Below are positions 16,870 through 24,497 of a stretch of 64,000 nt of DNA, piece by piece. This DNA comes from a candidate division FCPU426 bacterium (GTDB lineage: Bacteria; Oederibacteriota; Muellerivitia; Muellerivitales; Muellerivitaceae): contig DAIDGV010000024.1 in NCBI GenBank assembly GCA_027452205.1, positions 218,750-282,749 on the forward strand, read 5' to 3'. Both the position numbers and the translations under genes were made by a program. The notes below the pieces were generated by a model. That model was given only the letters and a program-made list of their open reading frames with translations. It did no database searches and had not been told where the DNA came from. Each line of letters begins with the position of its first letter. The first letter of the stretch is position 1.

Positions 16870-18036
16870 TTGGCCACTAAACGAACCGTCCTGATCTTCA
16901 ACATGGTCTTCAGCATCTTTTTCCTGCTCAACGCCATCGCCATTATGGGAGGCTTAAGACTTTATCCTGGAAAATGGCATCTCTTATTGCTGGCCGCGGT
17001 TTTGGGCAACACGGTCTGGCTGCTCGTCCCCTACATTATCAAACGCCATTCGGGCCCCAAGATCCGTTTTGTCCGGGCTCTCTTGAACCCCTTCTGGGTC
17101 TCTTGGATCCTTTTCATCTTTCTCTACACTTTCTTTATGCTCGTCACCGGTCTACTTTGGCTTTTGACCGCGCGCTTCGCCGGCATTCCCTTTGCCCATT
17201 TCGCCATCATCCCCTCGAATACCTATTTGACCGTTCTTTCGGCCATGTATGTCATTGGATTTCTGCAGGCTCTCTTCTTGGTAAAACTGGAAAAGGTCAC
17301 CGTCCGGGTCAAAGGCCTTCCCGCCGAATTCGCCGGTTATAAGCTGGCCATGATCACCGACAATCACGTGGGTCTTTTCACACGGCTCAGCCGGTTGCGG
17401 CAATTTTCAAGGATGATGAACGACAGCAAGCCCGATCTGGTCGTGGTTTGCGGCGACATCACCGACGATGACGCCCATTACATCCCGAAGTTCCTAAAGG
17501 GATTGAGCCCTCTCGATCCCGCCATCCCGGTGGTAGGCGTCCTGGGCAACCATGACTTTTACGCCAATCCCATCAAGTCGTTGAATTACCTGAAGGACAG
17601 CCGTTTGCGGATCCTCTTGAACGAGGGGATGGAGATCAAAAAAGGCAGTTCGTCCCTTTGGCTGGCCGGGGTCAGTGATTATGCCGCGGGTCGTTTTGGG
17701 GAGTGGGCTTCCTTAGCGCCGGACTTCGGCAAGGCCTTGGCGGGCAAACCCTCGGGCGTGCCGACGGTCCTGATGTGTCACCAGCCCCACGGTTTCAAGG
17801 AATCCATCAAGCGGGGAGTGGAATTGACCTTGAGCGGCCATACCCACGGGGGGCAATTCGGCTTCAAGGCCTTGAAGTGGTCCCTGGCCAAGCCCTTTTT
17901 GAAATACGACATGGGATTATTTGAGGAAGGCGGCAGCCAACTTTACGTTTCCAGCGGCACGGGCTTTTGGGCCCTGCCGGTGCGTTTCGGTCTCAGCCCC
18001 GAGGTCAGCTTGATCGAGCTTCAACCTCAATCCTAA
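16870..18036 (+). CDS. Membrane-anchored metallophosphoesterase (YkuE-like)
   Basis: This is a 388-aa protein. Four predicted membrane segments fill residues 1-140. A calcineurin-like phosphoesterase domain follows with all metal motifs: DNH (164-166), GD (195-196), GNHD (226-229), MCHQPHG and SGHTHGGQ. The domain should face the side reached after TM4; YkuE-like enzymes act on lipid or phosphodiester substrates at the membrane. The start codon is TTG, with GAGG 5 nt upstream. It is monocistronic, with a family A repeat on either side. Confidence 0.9.
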   Translation: MATKRTVLIFNMVFSIFFLLNAIAIMGGLRLYPGKWHLLLLAAVLGNTVWLLVPYIIKRHSGPKIRFVRALLNPFWVSWILFIFLYTFFMLVTGLLWLLTARFAGIPFAHFAIIPSNTYLTVLSAMYVIGFLQALFLVKLEKVTVRVKGLPAEFAGYKLAMITDNHVGLFTRLSRLRQFSRMMNDSKPDLVVVCGDITDDDAHYIPKFLKGLSPLDPAIPVVGVLGNHDFYANPIKSLNYLKDSRLRILLNEGMEIKKGSSSLWLAGVSDYAAGRFGEWASLAPDFGKALAGKPSGVPTVLMCHQPHGFKESIKRGVELTLSGHTHGGQFGFKALKWSLAKPFLKYDMGLFEEGGSQLYVSSGTGFWALPVRFGLSPEVSLIELQPQS

Positions 18037-18049
18037 AATTAAAATTTGG

Positions 18050-18117
18050 AACCGCCGATCACACCGGATGGACACCGACAAGAATGGATAATTTAAGATT
18101 TATCGGCGGTTGCTTTG
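18050..18117. repeat. Family A palindromic repeat, shortened copy
   Basis: The left arm GGAACCGCCGATCACACCGG is intact. The right arm is shortened to ATTTATCGGCGGTTGCTTTG, having lost about 18 bp of its middle. It sits between two convergent genes. Confidence 0.78.
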
Positions 18118-18146
18118 GCTTGAAGAAATTAAATATCATTCGCCGT

Positions 18147-18719
18147 TCAAAAAGCTGTCCAGATCCCCGCGGTGATGGGGATGTCCTGAAGGCTTGAGCC
18201 CGAGGACAGGATGAAGTTGTATTTGCCTTCCACGAACGCATAAGTGCCCGGATTCACAGGGAATTCGACGCCCAAGCCGCCCAAAGCATCCACGTTGACC
18301 GAAACGTTATAGGAATTGGTCAGGTTCAAGTCCGAATAGACAACACCCCCGCCGGCCAATAGATAAGGTTGAGCGATCGGCGAATCGAAGGTGTATTTGA
18401 CCTCGACCAATCCCCGCAGGTTGTATTGCGAGATGATCTGGTTGGTATAGGTTCCCTCCACGATGAAGTTCTGCGCTTCCACTTGCAAAGCCAGGTTCTT
18501 GTCGAAACGATAGCCGCCGAAAACATCCCCGATGCCCCCTACCCCATAAGTGAGCGAGTTCGAATTCCAACTCGATCCGGTCACGTCCGCGCCCACGCCA
18601 AGACCGATATAACCGTTCTGGAAAGCGGTCACGGGTTTGTCGTGCGAGTCATCGTGGGCCAGGACAAGGGAAGAGAGACCGAAAAAAAGCGCTAATACCA
18701 AGAAGATGATCTGTTTCAT
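18147..18719 (-). CDS. Small outer-membrane beta-barrel protein
   Basis: This is a 190-aa secreted protein: signal peptide MKQIIFLVLALFFGLSSLVLA, then a His/Asp-rich HDDSHDK segment. Alternating amphipathic strands typical of an 8-stranded OmpA/OmpW-like barrel follow (GYIGLGVGADV, YGVGGIGDVFGGYRF, LQVEAQNFIVEG, VEVKYTFDS). It ends in an aromatic residue (AGIWTAF), as expected for insertion by BamA. The ATG at 18719 has GGAG upstream. It cannot be assigned to a named porin family; the ligand is unknown. It is transcribed on the minus strand ahead of the metallophosphoesterase 3' end. Confidence 0.78.
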   Translation of the reverse strand: MKQIIFLVLALFFGLSSLVLAHDDSHDKPVTAFQNGYIGLGVGADVTGSSWNSNSLTYGVGGIGDVFGGYRFDKNLALQVEAQNFIVEGTYTNQIISQYNLRGLVEVKYTFDSPIAQPYLLAGGGVVYSDLNLTNSYNVSVNVDALGGLGVEFPVNPGTYAFVEGKYNFILSSGSSLQDIPITAGIWTAF

Positions 18720-18794
18720 GGACCGCTCCATAGAAGGATGACAACCGAACTGATTTTACACTAGTCGTCCTGGCCGAAGAGGCTCGATAAAATA

Positions 18795-18822
18795 AAAAAG
18801 GCCCGGAAATCCGGGCCTTTTT
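18795..18822 (-). terminator. Terminator of livK (bidirectional shape)
   Basis: A perfect 12-bp stem (AAAAAGGCCCGG/CCGGGCCTTTTT) with an AAAT loop lies 18 bp after the livK stop. The outer A/T pairs give a U tract on either strand. Confidence 0.9.
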
Positions 18823-18839
18823 GACACCCTTAAAAGAAG

Positions 18840-19970
18840 TTAAGGATTCACGGTCGTAACGTAAGAAGCCTTGTTGCCTGAGATCTTCAGGACCACCGCG
18901 GGCTTCACCGCGTCGCGGTTCGCGTCCAGGCTGATATTGCCGGTCACGCCCGGATAATTCTTGGTCGCCGCCAGGGCATCGCGCACGTCCGCGCCGCTCA
19001 GGCTCTTGGCCGACTTCAAGGCCGCCGCCAAAACGCCCACCGAGTCGTAACCCAAGGTGGCCAAAGCGTCAGGCACTTGGCCGTACTTGGCTTGGTACCG
19101 CTTCACGAAGTCCTGCACCTTCGGGTCTTTGGATTCGGGTGAATAATGGCTGGAGAAATAACAGCCATCCAGGGCCGCGCCACCGATCTCATAAAGTTTG
19201 GAAGAATCCCAACCGTCGCCGCCCAAGAGAGGCGCCATGATGCCCAATTCACGCGCCTGCTTGGCGATCAAGCCGACCTCGGTGTAATAACCCGGCACGA
19301 AGATCACGTCCGGCTTTTGTTCGCGGATGGAGGTCAATTGCGACTTGAAGTCGATATCCCCCGCCACATAACTTTGGTCCAAAAGGATAGTGCCGCCCTT
19401 TTCCTTGAAACGCTTCACAAAGAAGTCCGCCAGACCCATGCTGTAGTCGCTCTTTTGGTCCCGCAGGATGACGGCGGTCTTGGCCTTGAGGTTGTTCATC
19501 GCGAAATCCGCCATGACCTGGCCCTGGAAGGGGTCGATGAAGCAGACACGGAAAATATAATCTCCCACCTGGGTCACCTTGGGGTTGGTGGAAGAAGGAG
19601 AGATCAGGGGAACCTTGTTCTGCTGGGCAATGGGCGCCGCCGCCAGGGAAAGTGAACTGGCAACCTCGCCCAAAATGAACTGGGCCTTGTCCTGGGTGAT
19701 GAGCTTGGTCACTACCACCGCCGCTTCTTCGGGTTTGCCCTCGTCGTCATAAGAGATCACCTTCAAGGTCTTGCCGTTGATGCCCCCCGCCGCGTTGATC
19801 TCGTCCACCGCCAGCTTGATACCGTTATCGGTCGAGATACCGAAGGTGGCCTGGGCGCCGGTCAGCGAGCCGAATTCGCCGATGCGGATCTGATTGGGAT
19901 CGATCTTGGCGCCGCAAGAGATGGCCGCTAAGGCCAGCAAGGATAGGACCCACCCAAAACGCTTTTGCAT
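18840..19970 (-). CDS. livK: Branched-chain amino acid-type ABC transporter substrate-binding lipoprotein
   Basis: This is a 376-aa periplasmic-binding protein of the Leu/Ile/Val (PBP1) family. The lipobox LAAISC places the lipidated Cys at residue 19, which indicates a membrane-anchored lipoprotein. Family landmarks: IRIGEFGSLTGAQATFG, GIKLAVDEINAAGGINGK, SSLSLAAAPIAQQNKVPLIS, SPSSTNPKVT and a C-terminal ALATLGYDSVGVLAAALKSA. AGAGG lies upstream of the ATG. It is separated from livHM by two unrelated genes and has its own terminator. Ligand class is inferred from family only; amides, urea or aromatic acids are also possible. Confidence 0.92.
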   Translation of the reverse strand: MQKRFGWVLSLLALAAISCGAKIDPNQIRIGEFGSLTGAQATFGISTDNGIKLAVDEINAAGGINGKTLKVISYDDEGKPEEAAVVVTKLITQDKAQFILGEVASSLSLAAAPIAQQNKVPLISPSSTNPKVTQVGDYIFRVCFIDPFQGQVMADFAMNNLKAKTAVILRDQKSDYSMGLADFFVKRFKEKGGTILLDQSYVAGDIDFKSQLTSIREQKPDVIFVPGYYTEVGLIAKQARELGIMAPLLGGDGWDSSKLYEIGGAALDGCYFSSHYSPESKDPKVQDFVKRYQAKYGQVPDALATLGYDSVGVLAAALKSAKSLSGADVRDALAATKNYPGVTGNISLDANRDAVKPAVVLKISGNKASYVTTVNP

Positions 19971-20062
19971 GAGAAACCTCTTTGAAACTTAGGATTTGGG
20001 AACGAAACGAGGCCCAGGATAAGTGGGTTCTGAAGGACCGTCAAGAAAGGCTGAGAACATAA

Positions 20063-20094
20063 AAAAGCCACACTTTCAAGAAAGAGTGGCTTTT
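20063..20094 (-). terminator. Terminator of the NHL lipoprotein gene
   Basis: The stem AAAAGCCAC/GTGGCTTTT extends through one mismatch into CTTTC/GAAAG around a short loop. It lies 22 bp after the stop codon at 20117. Confidence 0.85.
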
Positions 20095-20116
20095 GAACAG
20101 ACAGAACGACAAAAAA

Positions 20117-21340
20117 TTATTTGAATGAAACAATCTGCCTATTAAGTGAATCTCCGATCCAAATGTAACCATTTGCGTCAAAACCAATGCAACTAGGTGA
20201 AAAAGGCTGCGCCTCCCAAGCGGAATGAGGATCAGTGATCGTCAACAACAGATTACCCGTTTGGGAATAAACTTCGACCTGAGAATTTCCAGAATCCGCT
20301 ACATAAACATAATAATTCGGCGCCGGACCAACGGCCAACCCATGAATGGATCCACCAGAAACGGTCGTAAACCCGCCCGTAATCGTTGTTCCGCCCGACG
20401 AGAACCACTCAACAACAGGAGGGTTGTATCCATTATCCGCAACATATACGGTTGCCGGAGAGTTGCTATCGCAAGCCACTGCGTAAGGTTTATTAAAATT
20501 CACGCTTGTAAAAGGAATACCGCCAACATTAGGGAAAGAATAACCGCTATTGCCAGACCAAGAATGCAAAGGATATATCCCGCTAGGAAATGCACCATCA
20601 AACTGGTCAACAACACCATTGCCTGTATCTGCTACATAAAAATAGCCAGCGGTATCAGCCGACAAGCCTTTAGGACTGTTAAATCCACCCACAATATTAA
20701 ATCCAGAGGCTGTGTAAGGTTCCCAAGCAAAACCCAAGTTATAACTAGCTCCGCTCCAAGCGTTATAAGAATTTACTGGTGCAGGAAAAGTTGAGCTTCC
20801 GTAATATAAAGTCGCAGCGCTCCCGTTAGTATCCAAAACAGCGGAATATCCAGTGTTCCCTCCTGGATTTATGAAGCCTTGAGGTCCCTTAAAAAGCATT
20901 GTTGAAGGTGCCCAAGCGGGTGTCATTCCAGGAGTAGGAAAAGACTGATAGGCAATATTCGTTAGCGTTGCCGGGTAGTCGGCAGTTCCATTGTTCGCCA
21001 CATCGACTTGAAACCCTTCTACCATTGGCCCATCCGTCGAATCATACTCAGCCAGAGTAATCAAACTACCAGAAATAACCATCCCATTAGGAGAAGCCGT
21101 CGTTCCATAATTGTGCTGAGGAGTAGGTATGGCTAGCGCCGGTGTTGGAGAGGGCGTGGCAGTTGCAGCACCGGTCGGCGTTTTAGTGGGCGTATTAGTG
21201 AAAACAGTCCCAGTCGATGTCGCCGTAAAGGTCTTGGTCGCAGAAGCTGTAATCACCGTCGGGATATTATTCTGATTACCGCAAGCTAAGGGGATAACAA
21301 CCGCGGAAAAGAGTAAGAACAAGGCCAAGATATATCGCAT
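20117..21340 (-). CDS. NHL-repeat lipoprotein with Thr/Pro-rich linker
   Basis: This is a 407-aa exported protein. The signal sequence ends in a lipobox (VVIPLAC), giving a lipidated Cys at about residue 20. A Thr/Pro/Ala linker (about 28-72, TFTATSTGTVFTNTPTKT) resembles the linkers of the giant protein at 36439. An NHL-type propeller follows (about 180-407) with repeats such as NSPKGLSADTAGYFYVADTG and YVADSGNSQVEVYS. The ATG at 21340 has GAGGGGG 8 nt upstream; a TTG two codons earlier is less likely. The gene is more AT-rich than its neighbours. Function is unknown; surface binding or scaffold is inferred. Confidence 0.85.
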   Translation of the reverse strand: MRYILALFLLFSAVVIPLACGNQNNIPTVITASATKTFTATSTGTVFTNTPTKTPTGAATATPSPTPALAIPTPQHNYGTTASPNGMVISGSLITLAEYDSTDGPMVEGFQVDVANNGTADYPATLTNIAYQSFPTPGMTPAWAPSTMLFKGPQGFINPGGNTGYSAVLDTNGSAATLYYGSSTFPAPVNSYNAWSGASYNLGFAWEPYTASGFNIVGGFNSPKGLSADTAGYFYVADTGNGVVDQFDGAFPSGIYPLHSWSGNSGYSFPNVGGIPFTSVNFNKPYAVACDSNSPATVYVADNGYNPPVVEWFSSGGTTITGGFTTVSGGSIHGLAVGPAPNYYVYVADSGNSQVEVYSQTGNLLLTITDPHSAWEAQPFSPSCIGFDANGYIWIGDSLNRQIVSFK

Positions 21341-21458
21341 GATCAAATCCCCCTCAAGGTGTCGGTGTCGAAAAGCATTAAGCGCCTTGATTATACCCCA
21401 AAATTTTCAAGGGGGATAATCAACCCGGCAAACGAAAAAGGCGGGTTTTGGGCCGTTA

Positions 21459-21590
21459 ACGGGGTGGTGAAAAATAGCTTTTCAGCACCCCGTCAGCAGC
21501 CATGGGTTAAAACGAGCCACTAAAAATATGGTTTTCTTTATTGTGGCTCGTTCGCAAATAGGAAAAAGTCCCATTTTTGAGGACTTTTTC
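21459..21590. repeat. Three successive hairpins downstream of copA
   Basis: Hairpin 1: 21459-21473 with 21479-21493, a 15-bp stem with one mismatch and a 5-nt loop. Hairpin 2: AACGAGCCAC (21511-21520) with GTGGCTCGTT (21543-21552). Hairpin 3: GAAAAAGTCC (21562-21571) with GGACTTTTTC (21581-21590). Hairpin 3 lies closest to the copA stop at 21600, on the minus strand, and could terminate copA. The other two have no clear role. The tail CTTTTTCAACAACCTGCTAA recalls sequences often left at edges of mobile elements. Confidence 0.6.
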
Positions 21591-21599
21591 AACAACCTG

Positions 21600-23762
21600 C
21601 TAAAACCGCCGCCCAAAGAGCCGCAAGGTGTTGAGGACTACCATCAAAGAAGACAAGGCCATGGCGCCCGCCGCCAGGGAGGCCGGAATTTGTGTAAAAA
21701 TGGCCAGGGGCAAGGCCAAAAGGTTGTAACTAAAGGCCCAAAAGAGGTTCTGACGGATGATATTGAAGGTCGCCCGGGAGATCTGGATGGCCGAGATGAC
21801 CTTCGCCAGGTCCCCCTGTACAAGCACGATATCCCCCGCTTCTTTGGCCACATCTGTGCCGGATCCGATGGCAATGCCCAGGTCCGCCGCCATGAGGGCC
21901 GGGGCGTCGTTGTAACCGTCGCCCACCATGGCCACCTTGAGCCCCTTGGCTTGCAGTTCCCTTACGTATTCCACTTTACCCTCGGGGGTCGCTCCCGCCT
22001 TGACCGAGTCCGCGCCCACCCGGTCCGCTACCCGCTGGGCCACCACCGGCCCGTCGCCGGTCAAGAGATGCACCTTGATGCCCAAACCCCGCAATTGGGT
22101 CAGCACTTCTTTGGATTCGGCCCGAAGGGCGTCTTCCATGCCGAAGATACCCGCGACCTTGCCGTTGACCGCGATGAGGGAGACCGTCTGCCCACCCTGG
22201 CGGTAAGCTTCCACATTGGCGCGCACCTGGTCTGAGGCCACGACCCCTTCCAAGGCCTCGATATAAGTCTTAGTGCCGATGGCCACTGGACGTCCGTCCA
22301 CCCAGCCCTGGATGCCCGCTCCGGGCGTTTCCACGATCTTTTCCGCCTTCGGTAGGATCAGGTCCAGCACCATCACCTCCCGCATGATGGCGGAAGCCAG
22401 CGGATGATTGGTGCCCATCTCCAGGGCCCCGGCATAGCGCAACAGTTGTTCCTCGTTGAAACCCTCGACGATCATCACATCCATCAACCGGGGCTTGCCC
22501 TCGGTCAGGGTGCCGGTCTTGTCGAAAACGATCACGTCGATCTGTCGGGTCTTTTCCAGCACTTCCGCCCGGCGGATCAGGATGCTCTTTTGCGCGGCCA
22601 CGCCCACGCCCGCCATGACCGCGATGGGTGTCGCCAACCCCAATGCGCAAGGACAAGCGATGACCAGCACCGCCACCGCGTGGTGCAAAGCCTCCGCCCA
22701 GCCCACGCCTCCCCAATAGATCCAGCCAAAAACGGTCAGGATGGCCAACACCAGCACGAAGGGCACGAAGATCTCCGCCACTTGGTCCGCCATTTTTTGC
22801 ACCGGCGCCTTGGACCCTTGGGCCTCTTCCACCAGGCGGATCATCCGGGCCAAGGCGGTGTCTTCCCCCACGGACTCGGCCCGCATCAGCAGGGTGCTGG
22901 TTCCGTTCAAAGTCCCCGCGAAAAGATGGTTGCCCGGTCTTTTTTCCACGGGCATGGATTCCCCGGTCAACAGCGACTCATCCACGCGGCCTTTTCCTTC
23001 CATCACTTCGCCGTCCACGGGAAAAGCCTCGCCGGGTCGCACGGTGATATGGTCCCCCGGTCCCACCATTTCCACCGGCAGGTCCACCTCGTGCGTTTCC
23101 TTGATGACATGGGCCACCCGGGGATTGAGGTTGATGAGTTTTTCCAGGGCCCGGCTTACCCTTTGCTTCGAGCGGTTCTCCAGGAACCGCCCCAGGGTGA
23201 CGAAAAAGAGGATGAGCCCAGTGGCGTCAAAGTAAAGGCTCGCCGATTTTCCCAAAAGCACCGGCAAGGAAGCGAAGAAGGACACCGAGCTTCCCAGGGA
23301 GATCAGCGTATCCATGCTGGTCTGCCCTTTTCGAAGCAGCTTCAAGGTGGTTTCGTGGAAGGGCCAACCCACGATGAAATAAAGCGGGGCCGCGAAAAAG
23401 AACTGGGTCCAGGGTGAGAGGTGAAATATCTCGAACCCGGTCAAAAAGTGATGGGCAAGCAGGGGCAAAGCGAGGACCCCCCCTAACAAAAGCCGCCAGC
23501 CAAAACGTCTTTCATGGGTTTGATAGGCGTTTCGGGTGTATTGATAAGGCTGGTAAAGACGGGCCGAATACCCCGCCTGCTGGACCGCTTCCTCCAGGGG
23601 ATGGATGTCCGAATGGTCATCCTCGGTCTGCACATAGGCTTTTTGGGAAGCGAGGTTAACGAAGGCCTGCTGGACACCCGGGACGGTCTTGAGCTGTTTC
23701 TCGATACGCAAGGCACAAGAAGCGCAATGCATCCCTTCGATCGAGAGAATGGTATTGGTCAT
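21600..23762 (-). CDS. copA: Copper-translocating P1B-type ATPase
   Basis: This is a 720-aa Cu+-exporting ATPase. One N-terminal heavy-metal domain has GMHCASC (Cys13, Cys16). Eight membrane segments are expected. Motifs in order: TGESMPVEK (actuator), IACPCALGLATP (CPC in TM6), DKTGTLTEGK (phosphorylated Asp), TNHPLASAI (HP locus), LLTGDGPVVA, and MVGDGYNDAPALMAADLGIA. FSYNLLALP (TM7) and AGAMALSSLMVVLNTLRL (TM8, Met and Ser) complete the Cu+ pattern. The ATG at 23762 is chosen over one at 23792 because it begins at the heavy-metal domain. The GxxExxY element lies directly upstream, so its end may shape the copA promoter region. Confidence 0.96.
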   Translation of the reverse strand: MTNTILSIEGMHCASCALRIEKQLKTVPGVQQAFVNLASQKAYVQTEDDHSDIHPLEEAVQQAGYSARLYQPYQYTRNAYQTHERRFGWRLLLGGVLALPLLAHHFLTGFEIFHLSPWTQFFFAAPLYFIVGWPFHETTLKLLRKGQTSMDTLISLGSSVSFFASLPVLLGKSASLYFDATGLILFFVTLGRFLENRSKQRVSRALEKLINLNPRVAHVIKETHEVDLPVEMVGPGDHITVRPGEAFPVDGEVMEGKGRVDESLLTGESMPVEKRPGNHLFAGTLNGTSTLLMRAESVGEDTALARMIRLVEEAQGSKAPVQKMADQVAEIFVPFVLVLAILTVFGWIYWGGVGWAEALHHAVAVLVIACPCALGLATPIAVMAGVGVAAQKSILIRRAEVLEKTRQIDVIVFDKTGTLTEGKPRLMDVMIVEGFNEEQLLRYAGALEMGTNHPLASAIMREVMVLDLILPKAEKIVETPGAGIQGWVDGRPVAIGTKTYIEALEGVVASDQVRANVEAYRQGGQTVSLIAVNGKVAGIFGMEDALRAESKEVLTQLRGLGIKVHLLTGDGPVVAQRVADRVGADSVKAGATPEGKVEYVRELQAKGLKVAMVGDGYNDAPALMAADLGIAIGSGTDVAKEAGDIVLVQGDLAKVISAIQISRATFNIIRQNLFWAFSYNLLALPLAIFTQIPASLAAGAMALSSLMVVLNTLRLFGRRF

Positions 23763-23800
23763 CCGAAACACCTCAATCCTTGAAAGACCCAACGTTCTTT

Positions 23801-24270
23801 GCCGCCGATCAAATCGGATAAACGCCGATAAACCTTAAAAATGATCGACTATTCTTCGAAACTCGACTTTTTTCTTACCAAAATTGATGAGCAAACAAAC
23901 TTTGAATCCTGTCGCCTTCAAATAGTTCAAGCATTAAGCGACATGAGCCGAATTCAAGGACTGAACCGATTTCAGCTCCACAACCACATTGTCTTCTACC
24001 AAAAGATCATAGGTAAAATCGCCGACAATGACGTTCTCATATTTCACTTGTATTGGGACCTGAGGCTGAACCTTTAACCCCGCTTTCCGAAGTTCATAAA
24101 CCAAAGCGTTTTCATAAACCTTTTCCAAAAAGCCAACACCTAGTTTGTTCCCCACATTAAACGAACACCCAATGATCTTCTCGGTAATTTGGTCCATTTC
24201 AATTTGAGTTACAGACATAGAAATATTTTTGTCCCATCATTATCGGCGTTTATCCGCCTTGATCGGCGGC
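23801..24270. mobile_element. Family A repeat split by a GxxExxY gene (31-bp inverted ends)
   Basis: The left end (23801-23831) and the right end (24240-24270) are inverted copies over 31 bp with only two mismatches. They are the same arms found facing each other over short spacers in the solitary family A repeats. Here the 408-bp interior is almost entirely a GxxExxY reading frame. Its last codon ends 4 bp inside the left end, and its start lies 21 bp from the right end. The layout is that of a gene-carrying element with gene-less derivatives elsewhere. No clear target-site duplication was seen, and mobility is inference. Confidence 0.6.
23835..24218 (-). pseudogene. GxxExxY family gene with one in-frame stop
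   Basis: The first 94 residues contain the name-giving motif KLGVGFLEKVYENAL and a PD-(D/E)xK-like core (DFTYDLLVEDNVVVELKS). After AHVA the frame meets TAA at codon 95, where a CAA (Gln) would restore it. The same frame then continues CLNYLKATGFKVCLLINFGK and KKVEFRRIVDHF to a second stop at 23835-23837, which is the normal C-terminus of the family. Full length would be 127 codons. The single nonsense change makes this a recent pseudogene or a gene needing readthrough. Family members are small nuclease-fold proteins of unproven function. Confidence 0.85.
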
Positions 24271-24412
24271 GGTCGTTAAAAGATTTAATCTAGTTTTAAG
24301 ATAAAGAGGCTGTTTTTAAATGAAAAGCTGTATTTGAAAATTAATGCGTTACCAGCGGGGGCCCGGTTGGCAAAAAAGGGCCGATTTATGGGCAATTCCA
24401 CTAGTTAAAGGG

Positions 24413-24441
24413 TTGAATTGACCCCACCCCAGAACCATAAT
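24413..24441 (+). promoter_or_regulatory. Candidate sigma-70-type promoter of aconitase
   Basis: TTGAAT (24413-24418) and CATAAT (24436-24441) are separated by 17 bp, 57 bp before the chosen start codon. Both hexamers differ from consensus at one or two positions. Confidence 0.5.
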
Positions 24442-24497
24442 AGGCCCCTCTCTTATATAGAGGTTCGTCCTACCTTAAATCGATTATGGAGGAAGTA

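Noticed and set aside
18795-20094. Family A repeats as the general transcription terminators
   Set aside because: Several genes have ordinary GC-stem/U-tract terminators, as here, and one family A copy (16741) lies between divergent genes, so termination cannot be the main role of the repeats.
22404-23417. Plus-strand frame of 337 codons opposite copA
   Set aside because: His/Gln-rich translation without domains; copA on the other strand is unambiguous.
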